Shown piece by piece: positions 1 through 12,014 of a stretch of 64,000 nucleotides of DNA. The notes under the pieces are model-generated. The model was not told the origin of the DNA. It made no database searches and saw only the letters and a program-made list of their open reading frames with translations. The stretch is from Oryzias latipes. Taxonomy: Eukaryota > Chordata > Actinopteri > Beloniformes > Adrianichthyidae. Both the position numbers and the translations under genes were made by a program. The DNA lies in assembly GCF_002234675.1 (NCBI RefSeq), contig NC_019866.2:7469261-7533260 (forward strand), given 5' to 3'. Positions within the stretch are counted from its first letter, which is position 1. Each line of letters begins with the position of its first letter.

Positions 1-130
1 TAAAATTGCATTCCTTATTATTTCTTTATTCAAATCAATGTGAATCCAGGGCAGATAAATGTAGCTGCTGAAAGGCAAATACTTTTATAATGCAATGTTT
101 GAAAATGCCAGTCATACATGACTAGGGGTA
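1..130 (+). mobile_element. Family A MITE fragment cut by the window start
   Basis: TATTTCTTTATTCAAATCAA and TGTGAATCCAGGGCAGA match the family interior (compare 62040-62100). The flanks are diverged. Confidence 0.4.
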
Positions 131-135
131 GACTT

Positions 136-188
136 TTCTAGAAGTTGCTTGATGAGTTCTTAAAACCACACCCGCCGTGATGACGTAA
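136..188 (+). promoter_or_regulatory. Heat-shock-element-like and CRE/ATF-like sites upstream of zfand2b
   Basis: TTCTAGAA at 136-143 is two inverted HSF pentamer cores in perfect register. A degenerate third unit may follow. TGACGTAA at 181-188 is a CRE/ATF-type site, and a CACACCC box lies near 167-173. They lie some 50-100 bp upstream of the presumed first exon. Family knowledge: ZFAND2A is stress-inducible, whereas ZFAND2B is generally described as constitutive, so these sites are of interest but unproven. Confidence 0.4.
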
Positions 189-239
189 TTGTTTGCGTCC
201 TACGTAGTAAGAGGAGCGTCACTACGTACTTAAAACACT

Positions 240-414
240 CGGGGGCTCTGCGGCTACCACGCAAACATCGCTACTCAAAGATTAACAAGCAGCATTTAAA
301 CCAAGAGGAACGAAACAAGAAATATATATTTTTGTATCAGTGTGCTTGTAAAAAATATATATTTATATATATTTCACCTTCAGAACATCTGTGCTACTAA
401 AAGAGCTGGATTTG
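240..414 (+). other. zfand2b: zfand2b 5' non-coding exon 1 (approximate start)
   Basis: A donor (TTTG|GTGAGT) follows position 414, and the next acceptor (CTCTTTAG) ends at 1015, so a leader intron of about 600 bp is likely. The transcription start cannot be read from sequence; 240 is a guess just downstream of the CRE-like promoter sites. The second leader segment is 1016-1065, directly before the ATG. Confidence 0.5.
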
Positions 415-1065
415 GTGAGTAAAAATAAAACCAAAGCTTATAGCTGATTCATCTTTGTTAGCATAGCTTTAAAACAATTAATAGCAATGTAAACAACAGA
501 GCTGACAGATTTTTATAATACTAGAAAACGGGCCAACGTGTTGTACATGTGTTTTAGTCTTTAATTTATTTTTAGTTTTATATTAGTATGATACAATGAT
601 ATCAGGTTCCGGCTTGAAGCTAACTCCCTAGTAGTAGCAGTACTGTCAAAAATAGTTTTTGTTTAGTTAACTTGAATTGACAGTGACTAAAATCATTATG
701 TTAAATTTAATCTATTCTTGCTGTTTGTTTTGTTTTTCCGTGATATTATCGCCTCTAACTGCTAATGTTTAGCGTTACGTAACTGAACTAGTAACTAATG
801 TTAGTAAGTTAGCTTAGCCAGCTAGCTAGGTAAGAAAGCAAACTCATTGTTGTTGTCATTAGCCTTCATGACTCATTACTAATTCACGTGGAGATGTTGT
901 TAGGCGTGGAAAGACGAGACGTGATAAAGCTGCCTAACTGGATTTGTCTTTCCTTTCCTTTTATTATGACTCTTCCATCAAAAAAAGGAAGCTTAATGCT
1001 TATTTTTCTCTTTAGGATTTGAATCATCTTTTTGGATTGTCAGTTGTACATCCCAGTAATCTAAC

Positions 1066-1120
1066 ATGGAGTTTCCTGATTTGGGAGAGCACTGCTCTGA
1101 AAAAACATGCAAACGCCTTG
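1066..1120 (+). CDS. zfand2b: zfand2b coding exon 1
   Basis: Encodes residues 1-18 with the first two zinc ligands (Cys10, Cys15). The donor is CTTG|GTGAGC. It ends one base into codon 19 (GAT, Asp), completed by exon 2. Confidence 0.9.
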
Positions 1121-3832
1121 GTGAGCACCACCTCAAACACTGTCAGTCTTTTGGTAAACGTGTCGGAATAAAACTTTCATTTATTAAAATAAACTTTTAT
1201 AATGTAGATTTCCTTCCCATGAGATGCGACGCCTGTCAAGAGATTTTCTGCAAAGATCACATAACCTATGCAAACCACAAATGTACATCTGCTTACAAAA
1301 AGGCAAGTGGGCATGGATGACCCTGATTGACAACTCAACAAAGTTTGTTTGTATCCTGATTAACCTCTTTTTTTCAACACTGACTATTTTCTTGTAGGAT
1401 GTGCAGGTCCCAGTTTGCCCATTATGTAACACCCCCATCCCAGTTAAAAGAGGAGAGATGCCTGACATTACAGTCGGTGACCACATCGATCGGGACTGTA
1501 AGTCAGACCCAGCACAAAGAAAGAGAAAGGTATGTTAATAAAATTTTTAGCGGGATTTTAATTAAATATATCAACAAAGTAACTGTTTTTCTCTGTTTTA
1601 GATTTTTACAAATAAATGTTCTAAAGGAGGGTGTAAGCAGAAAGAAATGATTCGAGTGACATGTGACCAGTGTCATTTAAATTACTGTCTTAAACATCGA
1701 CATCCACTAGATCATGATTGTAAGACTGATGGAAAGCCACTGTCCAAATCCGGGTGAGTACTCAGCAGCTGCTTTGCTTTTACTTAAAATTGTCATTATG
1801 GGACTCTGACTTACTTTAGCTTTATCATTAATTGTAGACATGCTGCTGTGACGAGAGCCCAAGGTGCTTCATCTTCTGCTTCTGGCAACCCCAGACCTGT
1901 TTCCAACGGCGTGAGCACAAACATTAGAGCTCAAAATCCTGCGTGAGTGTCTTGATGCATCTTTTAACTATATTCTGTTTTCACATCACATTTCATATAT
2001 CAATGCACTTTTTTGGATATTTTTTGCAGCCCTCCCCAGCGCATTCCTACTTCTGTTTCAGCACAGAATGTGATACCACCCTCGGCATCCTTTCAGGCCG
2101 GCCTGGTATGAAAAACTTGACATTATCACAGGATAAAATAAAAAGTTGTGTGGAAAAAAATAAAAAGCTAAAACCCAACTGTTCTGCTCTTGTTGCAGTC
2201 AGAGGAGCAAGCTTTACAAAGGGCTCTGGAGTTGTCTTTGGCTGATTCGAGGCAGGCGGTGCAGCCGACGCTGAGGTGAGCTGACTTTAACACTATCCTA
2301 GAAAATTCAGGTGTTTTCTGCTTAAGTTAGTGGTTGATGAAGAAGGAATGCTTCTATGATGTTTGTCTTCCACTCTTTGTACACAAATGGAAAGTAAAGG
2401 AATGTTTCAAGTTAAACCAATTTAGACTTTTCTGCAAAAATACACTTTTGCTTCGGGCTGCTTCACTGTCAGTCAGGTGTCAGATTTGTGGATGCAGAGA
2501 TCGATAATGCGATGTGCACAACTACTGGGTTTTTAATATTTAATGTCAAGACATCTCCATCAATGCTTAGTAATTGTTTTTGTTAGCAAATTTGCACCAC
2601 TTATTTTCAAGCAGAGAAAATAACGGAATAACTCTGAGTTGTGAGTGTGTTTTGCAGAAAGATGTAACCACACCCCTTTGCTATCGGACAAATCAAATGT
2701 CGAGTTATGATTTTGTAGTAAGCTGAACTGATGCTTGTGCAGATAAAATCAATGAAATGCAAACTAATGCAAAGGAAAGGCGGGGCACACGCATCCATGC
2801 TTCTGTGGAGGGAATGAAACGGAGTGCCGTAGCAACGGTGATCAAAGATGGAGAACAGATGAGGCTCTGTCTGAATTCTCACCCTTAACCCTAACTTCTA
2901 AAACGATATAGTGCGGCACTGTAGAGTGCCCTGAATTATAGAAGCAATGTGGACACTATGCTCACTGCTTTTTATTTTATTTATTTATTTTAAAGTCTGT
3001 TGTCATACGTCATTACGAAGTTAAAATCTAATTTATATTATCGTTTTGAGACAGTTTTTTATGAGTCCACTGTCATCTGAAGATTAAAAACGTTAATGGT
3101 TTATTCAAAATATACATTTAAATACATTTTTTTGGTAAAAATTGTTCCGACGCAATGCATTGTGGTCTATATTCACCGATCTAGTGAGCATCGATGCACA
3201 CTTTTTTTTCGCAGAGACACCTGGAAAATTTCCAGGGCACTCAATTTTGGGATTGTAGATTCGTAGCTATGACTAGAAAATGGTGAACGCACTATATAGT
3301 GAGTAGTGAAGGAATTCAGACACAACCTGAGAGTTTCTGATGGTTGTTGCCTCTGAGAAAAGGAGGTGGGGCTTGGAGAGGGAGAGGAGCGCAATCAAGT
3401 GTTCAAGGTAAAAGGGCAATGAGTGGTAAATAATTGTTGGGTTTGATGCTCAGTGGCAACCTTTAACTTAGCCAGAAGCTTCAATATGTCTCAATCGTTA
3501 CCTCTTTTAAGCTAAAAGTAATTACACAAAAAGAAAAGGTGTCTTCTCTTCGTCTTCTGTGGGGGTCTATGCCTTCTTTCACATTTTAAATGACTTTCAT
3601 ATTCTCCATAGGAAGACGTGTTTTGTGTGCATCGTAACAAGTTTGCAAACACACAGCCTCTTAGTTTTAGCTGGTAGTTTTGAAAGTTGCATGATTTTAG
3701 CCAGACGAAATCGCCATAGAAACAGACTAAGTCACCATAGTAACGCATGGTGGTCATCTCTGGTCTGTCAAAGGTTTCAAAGGTAATTTGAGATTTTCAA
3801 GATTAACTTTACACAATCTTTCTAACAGAAAA

Positions 3833-3871
<39 letters not shown>

Positions 3872-5045
3872 GAAAGTTTCTCTCGTTTTTACAACCACAA
3901 ATGTGAAAAGTTTGTGCAGTACATGTAATGTAGATGTGATGGTGGTAAACAGCAGTCATGACCTTCAATCCACCCATGGATGCAGAGTTTGAGGCAATGA
4001 CTAATAGATTCCTGTTTGTGTGCATTTGAACACATAACATTACTCTGTATGTTTTGTTTGTATCCTCACCAGCTTCATACTCGCATGCTTGGCGTCATCC
4101 TTTGTCCTGAATCTTCATCTGGGGGGTTAACAATAGCTATCAGAGGATAAACTTGTGTTAAATTGATCTCCAGTTTTCAAGTTGTTTTCTGTTTGTGTTG
4201 GACTTTCTTAGCTCTTTCATGCTTGTAGAAACCTGCTGGTTGATGTGGTTAGAGATGTCCCTTTTAAATGAGATGTTCAGAATTTGGACATAAATAACTT
4301 TTTGTTGTTGCAAATAAAATAAACTGCAACCCTTTTTTTTTTGTTTTTAGCTGTTTTTAAAGACTTACTCCGATGAAACTTGTTTCTGCTGTTTTTAACA
4401 TGTGGCATTTTTGTCATGATAGAGGACACGTATATAAAGAGAATCAAGCTCAAAATTGCAATTCAGAGTATTTCCCTTTTTTTTTTTTTTTTTTCTACAA
4501 CGCAACTCAGAAGCAGACAAAATTTTTTTGTTTGCGATGGGAAATGAGGGTGGGGTTACTCTGCGACAATAGTCCCGCCCACAACCTGGGCAGATTTCTA
4601 ATAAAAATTAAGATAACCGTGTTGTGCAATAAACGGAGCGACTGTGAATCCTCTGAGCATCTTCCAGGTTTGAGGTTTGACTCGGACTGTTCCTGTTTGT
4701 GTGTCAGTCCTCAGGAGCAGGAGGATCTGGCTCTCGCTCAGGCTCTCGCTGCCAGTGAAGAAGAATTCAGACGCCAGCAGCAGAGACAACAGGTACCCGG
4801 CAAGCTTAGGCATCAGTAGGATGCTGATGAGAGCAAATGTAGGTACACGGTTGTCGTGGCAACCAATGACGTTTAAACTTAACTTTGTGGCAGAAGGTTA
4901 ATATTTTTTACCCTGGGTACATTTTAACTCTTTTTTTGTTATGAAAATGACACAGATTTGTTTATTTTTTTTACTGTGTAATAATGTTTTCTCTTTTTTC
5001 TTTTAGGGTAGAGACTCCAAACAATCCACCTGCAGCCTTTCTTAG
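1066..5045 (+). CDS. zfand2b: AN1-type zinc finger protein 2B-like (AIRAPL), nine coding exons
   Basis: Joining 1066-1120, 1208-1302, 1398-1529, 1602-1753, 1838-1942, 2030-2105, 2199-2275, 4708-4792 and 5007-5045 gives one frame of 271 codons plus stop, near the family length of about 257 aa. AN1 finger 1 has Cys10, 15, 25, 28, 33, His36, His42, Cys44. AN1 finger 2 repeats this spacing at Cys100, 105, 115, 118, 123, His126, His132, Cys134. A Cys/His segment (VCPLCN... DHIDRDC) lies between them. Two ubiquitin-interacting motifs follow, around residues 206-222 and 233-250. The protein ends in CSLS, a CaaX prenylation box. UIMs plus CaaX mark the ZFAND2B/AIRAPL type; ZFAND2A lacks them. Family knowledge: an ER- and proteasome-associated ubiquitin-binding adaptor with p97 in protein quality control. 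The start is the first ATG after the 5'UTR intron, and MEFPDLGEHC is the family N-terminus. All introns are GT-AG except intron 2 (GC-AG). Confidence 0.93.
1208..1302 (+). CDS. zfand2b: zfand2b coding exon 2, rest of AN1 finger 1
   Basis: Starts after AATGTAG and ends AAAAAG followed by GCAAGT, a non-canonical GC donor with otherwise perfect consensus. Ends in phase 0 after residue 50. Confidence 0.9.
1398..1529 (+). CDS. zfand2b: zfand2b coding exon 3, linker Cys/His segment
   Basis: 44 codons in phase 0, from acceptor CTTGTAG to donor AAAG|GTATGT. Contains VCPLCN and GDHIDRDC, the conserved segment between the two AN1 fingers in ZFAND2 proteins. Confidence 0.9.
1602..1753 (+). CDS. zfand2b: zfand2b coding exon 4, AN1 finger 2
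   Basis: Complete second AN1 finger (Cys100 to Cys134) and flank. The donor GG|GTGAGT leaves phase 2. Confidence 0.9.
1838..1942 (+). CDS. zfand2b: zfand2b coding exon 5, low-complexity linker
   Basis: Ser/Ala-rich linker (about residues 145-180). The acceptor ATTGTAG and donor GC|GTGAGT keep the frame. Confidence 0.85.
2030..2105 (+). CDS. zfand2b: zfand2b coding exon 6, Pro/Ser-rich linker
   Basis: Acceptor TTTTTGCAG. Encodes PPQRIPTSVSAQ and onward; donor CTG|GTATGA. Only this acceptor gives an open frame joined to exons 5 and 7. Confidence 0.85.
2199..2275 (+). CDS. zfand2b: zfand2b coding exon 7, first ubiquitin-interacting motif
   Basis: Encodes SEEQALQRALELSLADSR, which fits the UIM pattern (acidic start, ALxxSL core). 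The donor is GAG|GTGAGC, phase 2. Confidence 0.88.
2862..3326 (-). mobile_element. MITE with GGYTNTGTCTGAATTC ends, in zfand2b intron 7
   Basis: The left end GGCTCTGTCTGAATTC (2862-2877) and right end GAATTCAGACACAACC are imperfect inverted repeats. The interior shares phrases with 31269-31723, such as AATGCATTGTGGTCTATAT, in the opposite direction. No coding capacity: a non-autonomous DNA transposon. Confidence 0.65.
4357..4540 (+). mobile_element. Fragment of the TTAA-ended MITE family (family A), zfand2b intron 7
   Basis: Begins TTAAAGACTTACTCCGATG, one or two changes from the family end TTAAAGACCCACTCC. It continues with the family's interior (GAGGACAYRTATA, GAGTATTTCC), then diverges. 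Confidence 0.6.
4708..4792 (+). CDS. zfand2b: zfand2b coding exon 8, second ubiquitin-interacting motif
   Basis: Encodes QEDLALAQALAASEEE, a second UIM, then a Gln/Arg-rich tail. It lies 2.4 kb from exon 7, across an intron filled with transposon sequence. Acceptor GTGTCAG, donor CAG|GTACCC. Confidence 0.85.
5007..5045 (+). CDS. zfand2b: zfand2b coding exon 9, CaaX terminus
   Basis: Thirteen codons ending ...STCSLS-stop. The acceptor CTTTTAG follows a long T/C tract. CSLS fits a farnesylation CaaX box, as expected for AIRAPL. Confidence 0.87.
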   Translation, partial: GRDSKQSTCSLS

Positions 5046-5291
5046 TCTCAGAGCACCAGTTAGACTTTGATCTGCGCTACTTATTTCCGAGAAACTGCTC
5101 GAGCAAGGTGCTAAAAGCAAGATCTGCTATTGTTCCATGAAGAAATACTCGGCTGCTAGCTGCTGAATTCTGACCGCCTTCGACACATAAGCACACACAC
5201 TTTCCAGCTGGATCTGTCATTTTTATCAGTGATTTGCCTGTAAATATTTTATATGCCAATCATTATTAATGCATTCTATTGCCAGATATTA

Positions 5292-5297
5292 AATAAA
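5292..5297 (+). terminator. Polyadenylation signal AATAAA of zfand2b
   Basis: Canonical hexamer about 250 bp after the stop, followed by a T-rich stretch. Probable 3'UTR 5046 to about 5315. Confidence 0.6.
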
Positions 5298-5371
5298 TTA
5301 TAGATGCAATTACATTTGAGTTATTCTTTTTATTTGATGCTTGGTAATGAAACTGCGGTTTTGGATGCTGA

Positions 5372-5413
<42 letters not shown>

Positions 5414-8400
5414 GCAAAGCCTGATTCATATTTGAAGAAAAGGAACTAGTATTTTTTTAATAATCTGTCTTCTGTTGACTGCATTTTAGCCAAAATCAGA
5501 TTTTTGTAGGAGGTAAATCACAGACGACTCTAGTCTGAGTATTTAGGTGCTTATAAGCCTTAAAATAAGTTATTTTTTATTTATATTTTTCAACAACCTT
5601 TATTGTGAAAGAGCTTTGACAGCTTTATCAAAATACAGAATTTTAGTTGGAGAAGCAAGTCATTTTATAGTCATATTTAGATATAAATTTTCAATTTGTA
5701 TTATGTGAAAGATTTTTAAATTTGTATGGGCAAAGTGTGAAAACACACAACTAATAAAATATATACACACTTTAGGAGGCGAGAGGATGTATAGAGCACT
5801 AATGGTCTATTTGTTGGACAAATTCAATTACCTTAAGAAAAAATAGTTTTAAATTGATCAATTTATGTAAATACTTTTTATTTATTGTTTGCAAATGCAC
5901 AACCGTCAGTTACCAGGATTGAGCAGCAGGGGGCAGTAAGAGGCCACAAATCTGCTAATTCTTGAGCTACAAAGCTGTTTGTTTTTGACCTATCCTGTGC
6001 TTTCTTCTTTTAGCCAACTTTCTCTCTGAAAATGTAATGAAACCTTTCATTCTTATATACATATATATGTGTGTATATATGTATGTGTGATTTGTATGTA
6101 TATAAATATTTATATATATGGGAGAGGAGAATGCTGTGAAATTAACTGACCATTAAGAACATGTTCATATATACAAAAATGGGAAGTGGAGAAATTTGAC
6201 TTGTGTTTTTGTTATTGGGGGAAACTGCTCGCTGTTAAATTCAGGCTTTATCTGAATTGGTTTGATCAAGAATTTTCTGCACATTTTAGCATGTTCGTAC
6301 GGAATGTAGCATTCAGATCACATTTATGTCTTCCAGATAATGCAAAGTGGAAGCGAGAATACCTACAGAAATGTGGTTATTGTGAAGAAACAGCAGACAG
6401 ACGCATCAATTATCCGAGACGAACACAAAGACATCTGGATCTTAATGCAGTCTCCAAACAGAGGAGCAATAATGGCTAGAAGTTGAGTACAGATAGAAAG
6501 CAGAGGGTTGCATAACAGTGTCAGGCATAATTGCCTTTCCTTGATAAGATGCTGCAACCCTCTGTGGCCTTCATGACGACAGCTTTTGTAATTAGCAAAA
6601 AGAGGAAATCTAGCTTTAGAAAAATGAGTGAAAAACATGGTAATGCTGCGCTAGGCGTCATTAAATTTCCCCAAAAGCTTTACCAACATCGCACTTTTAA
6701 TAGTGTTTGCCCACGTGTTGCATCAGAGTGGAATCCTAACAGAAACTGACAGGACTGAGAACAAGAAAACTTCCCTTTTAGAAATAGAAATTCTCAAAGC
6801 GATTGTTTTAAAGGTCACTCTGTGGGGTGGAGCGAACATTCAGACTTTGGCAATTTTAAGACGTGATGGGAGTTGAGATGTGCGGGCTTGATGCACCTGT
6901 TCCCCGTGACACAAACAGTTCCAATCACGAATGCAAACCAACACAACCAATGGCTGCAAATAAGGAATCATCAGCAGACAAAGGAAAAGCGCTGGTGTGT
7001 GGGGCGTTGTGAAGTGTCACTAAACGCTGTGGATTAATCAAAACGCAGCTGATCTTCCTTTCAGAAATAGATTTAAGTTAATATCTTTGAGCTATCAGAT
7101 TCTTGGATGCACAGCTTCAGACAGGTTCTTGTTTTATTCTATAAATCCATCTCAAAGCTTCGGTGGAAATGATTTCCCTCTTTCTTCTGAGGAAAAGCAC
7201 CTTGGTAAATTGTAGCATCACCTTCTTTTTTTTCTTCTACTTAAAGCAGGACTATGTTTTTGTTTTTCTTAGATGTGTCCATCTACCTCATCACTTATTT
7301 TCAGACTGGTCAGACGAAAGTTGGGTTGAACTTTCGATGTGTTTTGGTCTGGCTCTTGCTCGAGGGTAAAAGATGACAGTCTGGGTTGGTAAATACAATC
7401 TTCTCCATTTGGCCTTGAATTATGTGTTGAATTTTTTTCTTTTTTCCCCTGGTGTTTTCTCTTTACAGCTTGTATATTTGTAGCAGACGTTTGTCACAAA
7501 AGTTGGGGTCTTAAAAAACTGCATTGCTTTTACTTATTAATTGAAATTTCAGCACATCAGTTTTTTTTTTCTGTGTTCCTTTTCTGGCCATGGTTCATTT
7601 CTACAACCATAAAATGCAGTGGCCCATAAAACTTGAGGCTTAACAGCTGTTAGCTTTTTTGCTTTTGACTTGTTTAAACATTTTCATAAACTTCTCACAT
7701 CTGTGTATTAAGTTGTAGGACTACATTTCTTTATCCAACATTTTAATCGTGATGATCATAGATCTTCTAAAAAATCTTAAAATAATTCAACCAAGTCCAT
7801 CTGTGATCATAAACACGGTTTTATCTTGATGGAGCCATGACACATATTGTCTATTTTGATGTGGATGACCTGGAAATAGCTGAGAAGTAGACTTTAAGAG
7901 CTACCTTGGTAGCAATTTCCTGTTAGCACAGTTGTTATTTCAGAGCACAGCATGAAGCCAGATCGGCGCCTCTGAACATGTCCATGCTGCAGCAAAACGG
8001 ATGAAAACTTGCAAACGGATGGTTTTCCTGTTTTTTTTTTTGATAGTTACACAAGTAAAAGATAAAATGATAATGTGACTAATTAAAAGAAAAGTTGTCC
8101 CCATGATCACTGTATCTCTAAGTGATTGCTATGGAAACCCTTTGAAGTGGAGACATCTGTCTGTGAGTGGACAACACACTCCCTAAAGAAGAGTGATCTG
8201 GAGGGTTTTGCATTAGCAAGCAGATGGAAAGCAGCCCCTGAATACTGACTAAGTCCACTGATTAAATATGCAACAACTCCGCTCAAGATGCTCGGGCAGC
8301 ACCGTGGCCTCATCTGCTGTTGGATCAACGGATGGACCACAAACCAAACATAGGTTTGCAGTATTTGCAGGAAATAAATGCATACTTTTGCAACTTTGCA

Positions 8401-11400
8401 GACAAGAACACATTTATTTTTGTTGTTGTTGGATCACACTGGTAATTGATTTAATCAAGAGCAAAAATTATTTTACTTGTGGATTACAAGAAATATTTAC
8501 TTTGTTAGCAAGATGAGATAATGAAAAATTGCAGAGATCCATTAAAATACTCATCCAAAAAGAGATAAAAATGTCTGGTCTTTAAATTTAAAAAATTAGT
8601 ATAAGTTATTCCCTAAATCCTTTTTTTGTCACATAACCAAGCTGTGGTTTAAATTTGTCCTAGGGTTGCATGTAATATCAGATTCATTGAATATGATGAA
8701 TGCAAAAACATAATCGAGTAATTAATACGGTTTTGTTACATTTATGATACTTTTGACATAAAAAAGTTACACGAAATTCAGTTTAAAAGGTTTATTTTTG
8801 TAGATTCCAAAAATAAAACATTTTAAAATCAAATCAAATGAAAGACAAACAATTCATGACGTTTCAAGATTTAAAAGTAACATGAATTTTATTCATTCAA
8901 CATTGAAAACATGTTCAACAAAAAATAAATCAGCATCACCTGTTACATAATGTGTTTTTGTCAAATGTCCTAAAAACAAAAACACTTAAAAATGTGTGGC
9001 AATAAAAATATTAGTCAACATAGTTAATATATTCCTTTTTTAATGTAACAATTAACACTTTCTAAGACTTGCAACGAAGAAAAATAAATCTTTGGCTCCT
9101 TAATCTTGCTAAAACCAGGCCTTTTTTGACTTTTCAAGATTAAAGTCAAAATTACCTTAAATTATTGCTATCCACTTATTTTAGTGCTTAGATTTCTTAA
9201 ATGGAGAAGAAAGTGATAATTCTCCCCTCTGCTGCCTCAGAGAACATCATCCTATAGATTTGTTGAAGACTGGAGTCCAGAGGTGACAAAGAGTGCAGTG
9301 GAGCAGAAGATTTCTGTCCATCTATGAAGGCTGCAACACCGTAAGGTGTAAAAACAGCAAAAAGAGCTGAAACCCTCTGAGAATGGAAGAAAAAGAGCCA
9401 GACGTTGAGTCTCTGTGGTGTTTACAGAAGAGGTTTAGTGCCACGGAGAAAGAACAAAATGACTTCTGACTTTAAGAGAAGACTTCTTTTTTTAATCTCA
9501 GAACTTTTTCTCAAATTAAGTCAGAGATCAAAGTCAGAATTCTGAGAGTACAGTCAGAATTCGGGGGGGGTCAGAATTCTTAGAAAAACATCTTCTTCTG
9601 CCACATTTTTTGTTTCCAGTAGACTCTGCATTGATCTGCTCAGACACAGCAATCTCTGTGAATAGTTAGCCTTCTTTTGTGGATTATCCAAACTAAGGAG
9701 GAGATCAATGATGCTCTTCTGGATAGTGGTCATGTCTGAAGTTTAATGAGACCCGGGGAACCTGTGCAGGTGCTTTGAGTTTAGATGATTAGTTGGTGAA
9801 ACTTAGTTTAAAACATTCATGTCCTGCAACATTTGGGCCGGTTTTCTACAGAGTATTCTAATTTTTTGAAGCCCTGTTGGGTTTTGTGAGTTGGAACCCA
9901 AATTAATGTAAAATTAAGCAAATAATAAAAAACTTGAAGTCAGTTGAGCACTGGACCCTGAATCTATTTTCTATGAAAGGGTCTGTCTGTGCTGTAACTT
10001 TAGTATTTTGCTGAGTTATCTGATGTGTTAGAAATGTAAACACAAGTGACAAAACTCAATTAGCTCAAACAAATTAACCAAAACTAAAAAAAATCCTTAT
10101 TGCATTTTTCTTCAAAGTCAAAGATCTACATGGGGGGAGGTGAAGGAGCCACATGTGGCTCCCGAGCTTTAGGTTGCAGATGCCTGCTTTGGTCTTCTGA
10201 TCTCCAACAATTTGCCGGGTTCAGTAGTGACACATTCTTACTGATTAGGTCAGCTGAGTTGCAGGTTCCAGTGAACTTTGTATTCAAATGTTCTTCAATC
10301 CAGTTATGAGGTTATTTTTTAGACTAAATACACATTTCTATAACATCAGTATGCATTTTCTTGCGTTAATAACAGTGTATTTTTTCCTGGAATCAATTTA
10401 GATGTGTTTTATTGTAAACTATTCAACCAATAACTCCTAAATGAAGGGATGGTTTTTCCCCGCAGAAATGTCATATTGGATTTTTTTTTCCCTCAGCTTG
10501 TTCTCTCTTTTGTTCATTCCTGACCTTAGCTTATTGATTTGTCTGCTCAGTGTAGACTCTATAACCTCCCAGTTCCAGCTCATGTAAATACTCCAGTGAT
10601 CATGGGCCAAGGTGAGAATCTGAGTTGACCACTTCACCTCAGAAACATGTTTCATTTCCTCCGAGGACATTGCCTTGATTGATCTTCCTGTGCTGAGAAA
10701 GGACCAATAAAGCCACCCCCTCCACCTCCCATATCCACTTTGTGCTCGCCGTGTAATTGATTTGTGCTGTAAAGTATTGATCTGAAGCGCTTGCTTTCGC
10801 TCTGCACCCCAACACTAATTAATGAGGTGGTGTGTTCAAGATAACTGCGTGAAGACTGCTTCATTTATTACTTTTTTTTTTTTTTTAATATTGCCTCTCA
10901 AAGATAATGATCCCATCAGTATGTTTGTCACATGTTTATTTTGGGGGGCTTGTCAAAAGTGGCGTTTTAATTTTCAGCTCACTCTGGTTTTGTCAACTCA
11001 CAGAATGTCACCATATGTCACAGGTACAAGTCACTCTCTGCATCTCCTTGTTAGTGGTGTCCTGCATTTTGCCTGTGATTGTTGTCCCTGAATTTATGAT
11101 CATTAAAGCAACTTGTTGACAACAAACAGAATAGTTATGACAGCTCCCCAGATCTCCTAGTCCTACAAAGATATTTTCATGTCTGAGTAGGCAAAAAAAA
11201 AGGGTCCGTGTTTGATACTGTGCCTCAAGCTGGTTTTTAATAATTCACTTATACACTGTGTGTCGATGTGGGCGACTGAAAAATGCTACTTCACTTCTTG
11301 TGTTCAGCGTGCAACTCGGTTCTGTATTTTCGCCATCCTTTTATAATGATCCATCTGCTGTTGCCATAGATACATTCCCATGAAACAACACCCTGAGGTA

Positions 11401-12000
11401 TTTGCGAATGTTAATTTGCCTTACACTCAGGCCAGAATCCATCTTTGTCCAATCTAAACTGGCTGCCCGTTGTTTCCACCCTCTTTGTGATTTGGGATTA
11501 TGAGGTAGAGAAGATGTGATATTTTTCTTACAAATAATCATTTTTTCTGTGCCAGTATGAGTTCATGCTTGGAAAGATTTGTTTTCTATGAAGAATGCAA
11601 AATCTTACAGGAACCTCTGTTTTTTTGGGATGTTATGAAACAAACAATGATATGAATCATGGTTATGTAAAGTAATGGGCAAGACCGCTCTGTTTTCTCA
11701 GGAGATTGCTGTGTTTTCTGACCTGATGTCACTGAATACAGCTGAAGGCAGAGCAGTCCAGCCCTCAGAGCTGGCGTTTGACAGAAGCCTCTGAGCCTGC
11801 ATCTGAAAGTTGAGTCGTGATTCGGGATCCAGCGCCAACTCAGCCACCAAGGGGAAGGTAGCCTAGACAGGTCCCCGAGGACTTGGCAACACAGTTAGTC
11901 TCTGCTTCTGCTGAAGAGTGCTGACGATGAAGATGATGCCGGGAGCCTGTGTGACTCATGCAGGTTTTACAAAGCATCACCAGTGTGAGGTAAATCTCTA
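5298..12000. other. Intergenic AT-rich sequence, no supported gene
   Basis: No open frame here shows coding character or splice-supported homology. Holds a T tract near 5378-5411, TA/TG-rich simple sequence at about 6055-6120, a degenerate GTCAGAATTCTGAG-type repeat at about 9470-9600, and a 16-bp palindrome GAGCCACATGTGGCTC at about 10146-10161 of the kind found in hAT-derived repeats. Confidence 0.6.
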
Positions 12001-12014
12001 TTCTTCTCAGCTTC

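Noticed and set aside
4373..4819. 148-residue ORF
   Set aside because: It is MITE sequence reading by chance into the real zfand2b exon 8.
1066..5045. zfand2a identity
   Set aside because: Two UIMs and the CSLS CaaX terminus point to the ZFAND2B type; ZFAND2A lacks both.
10146..10161. Palindrome GAGCCACATGTGGCTC as a regulatory site
   Set aside because: It matches a motif common in decayed hAT-derived repeats, and no other regulatory context is visible.
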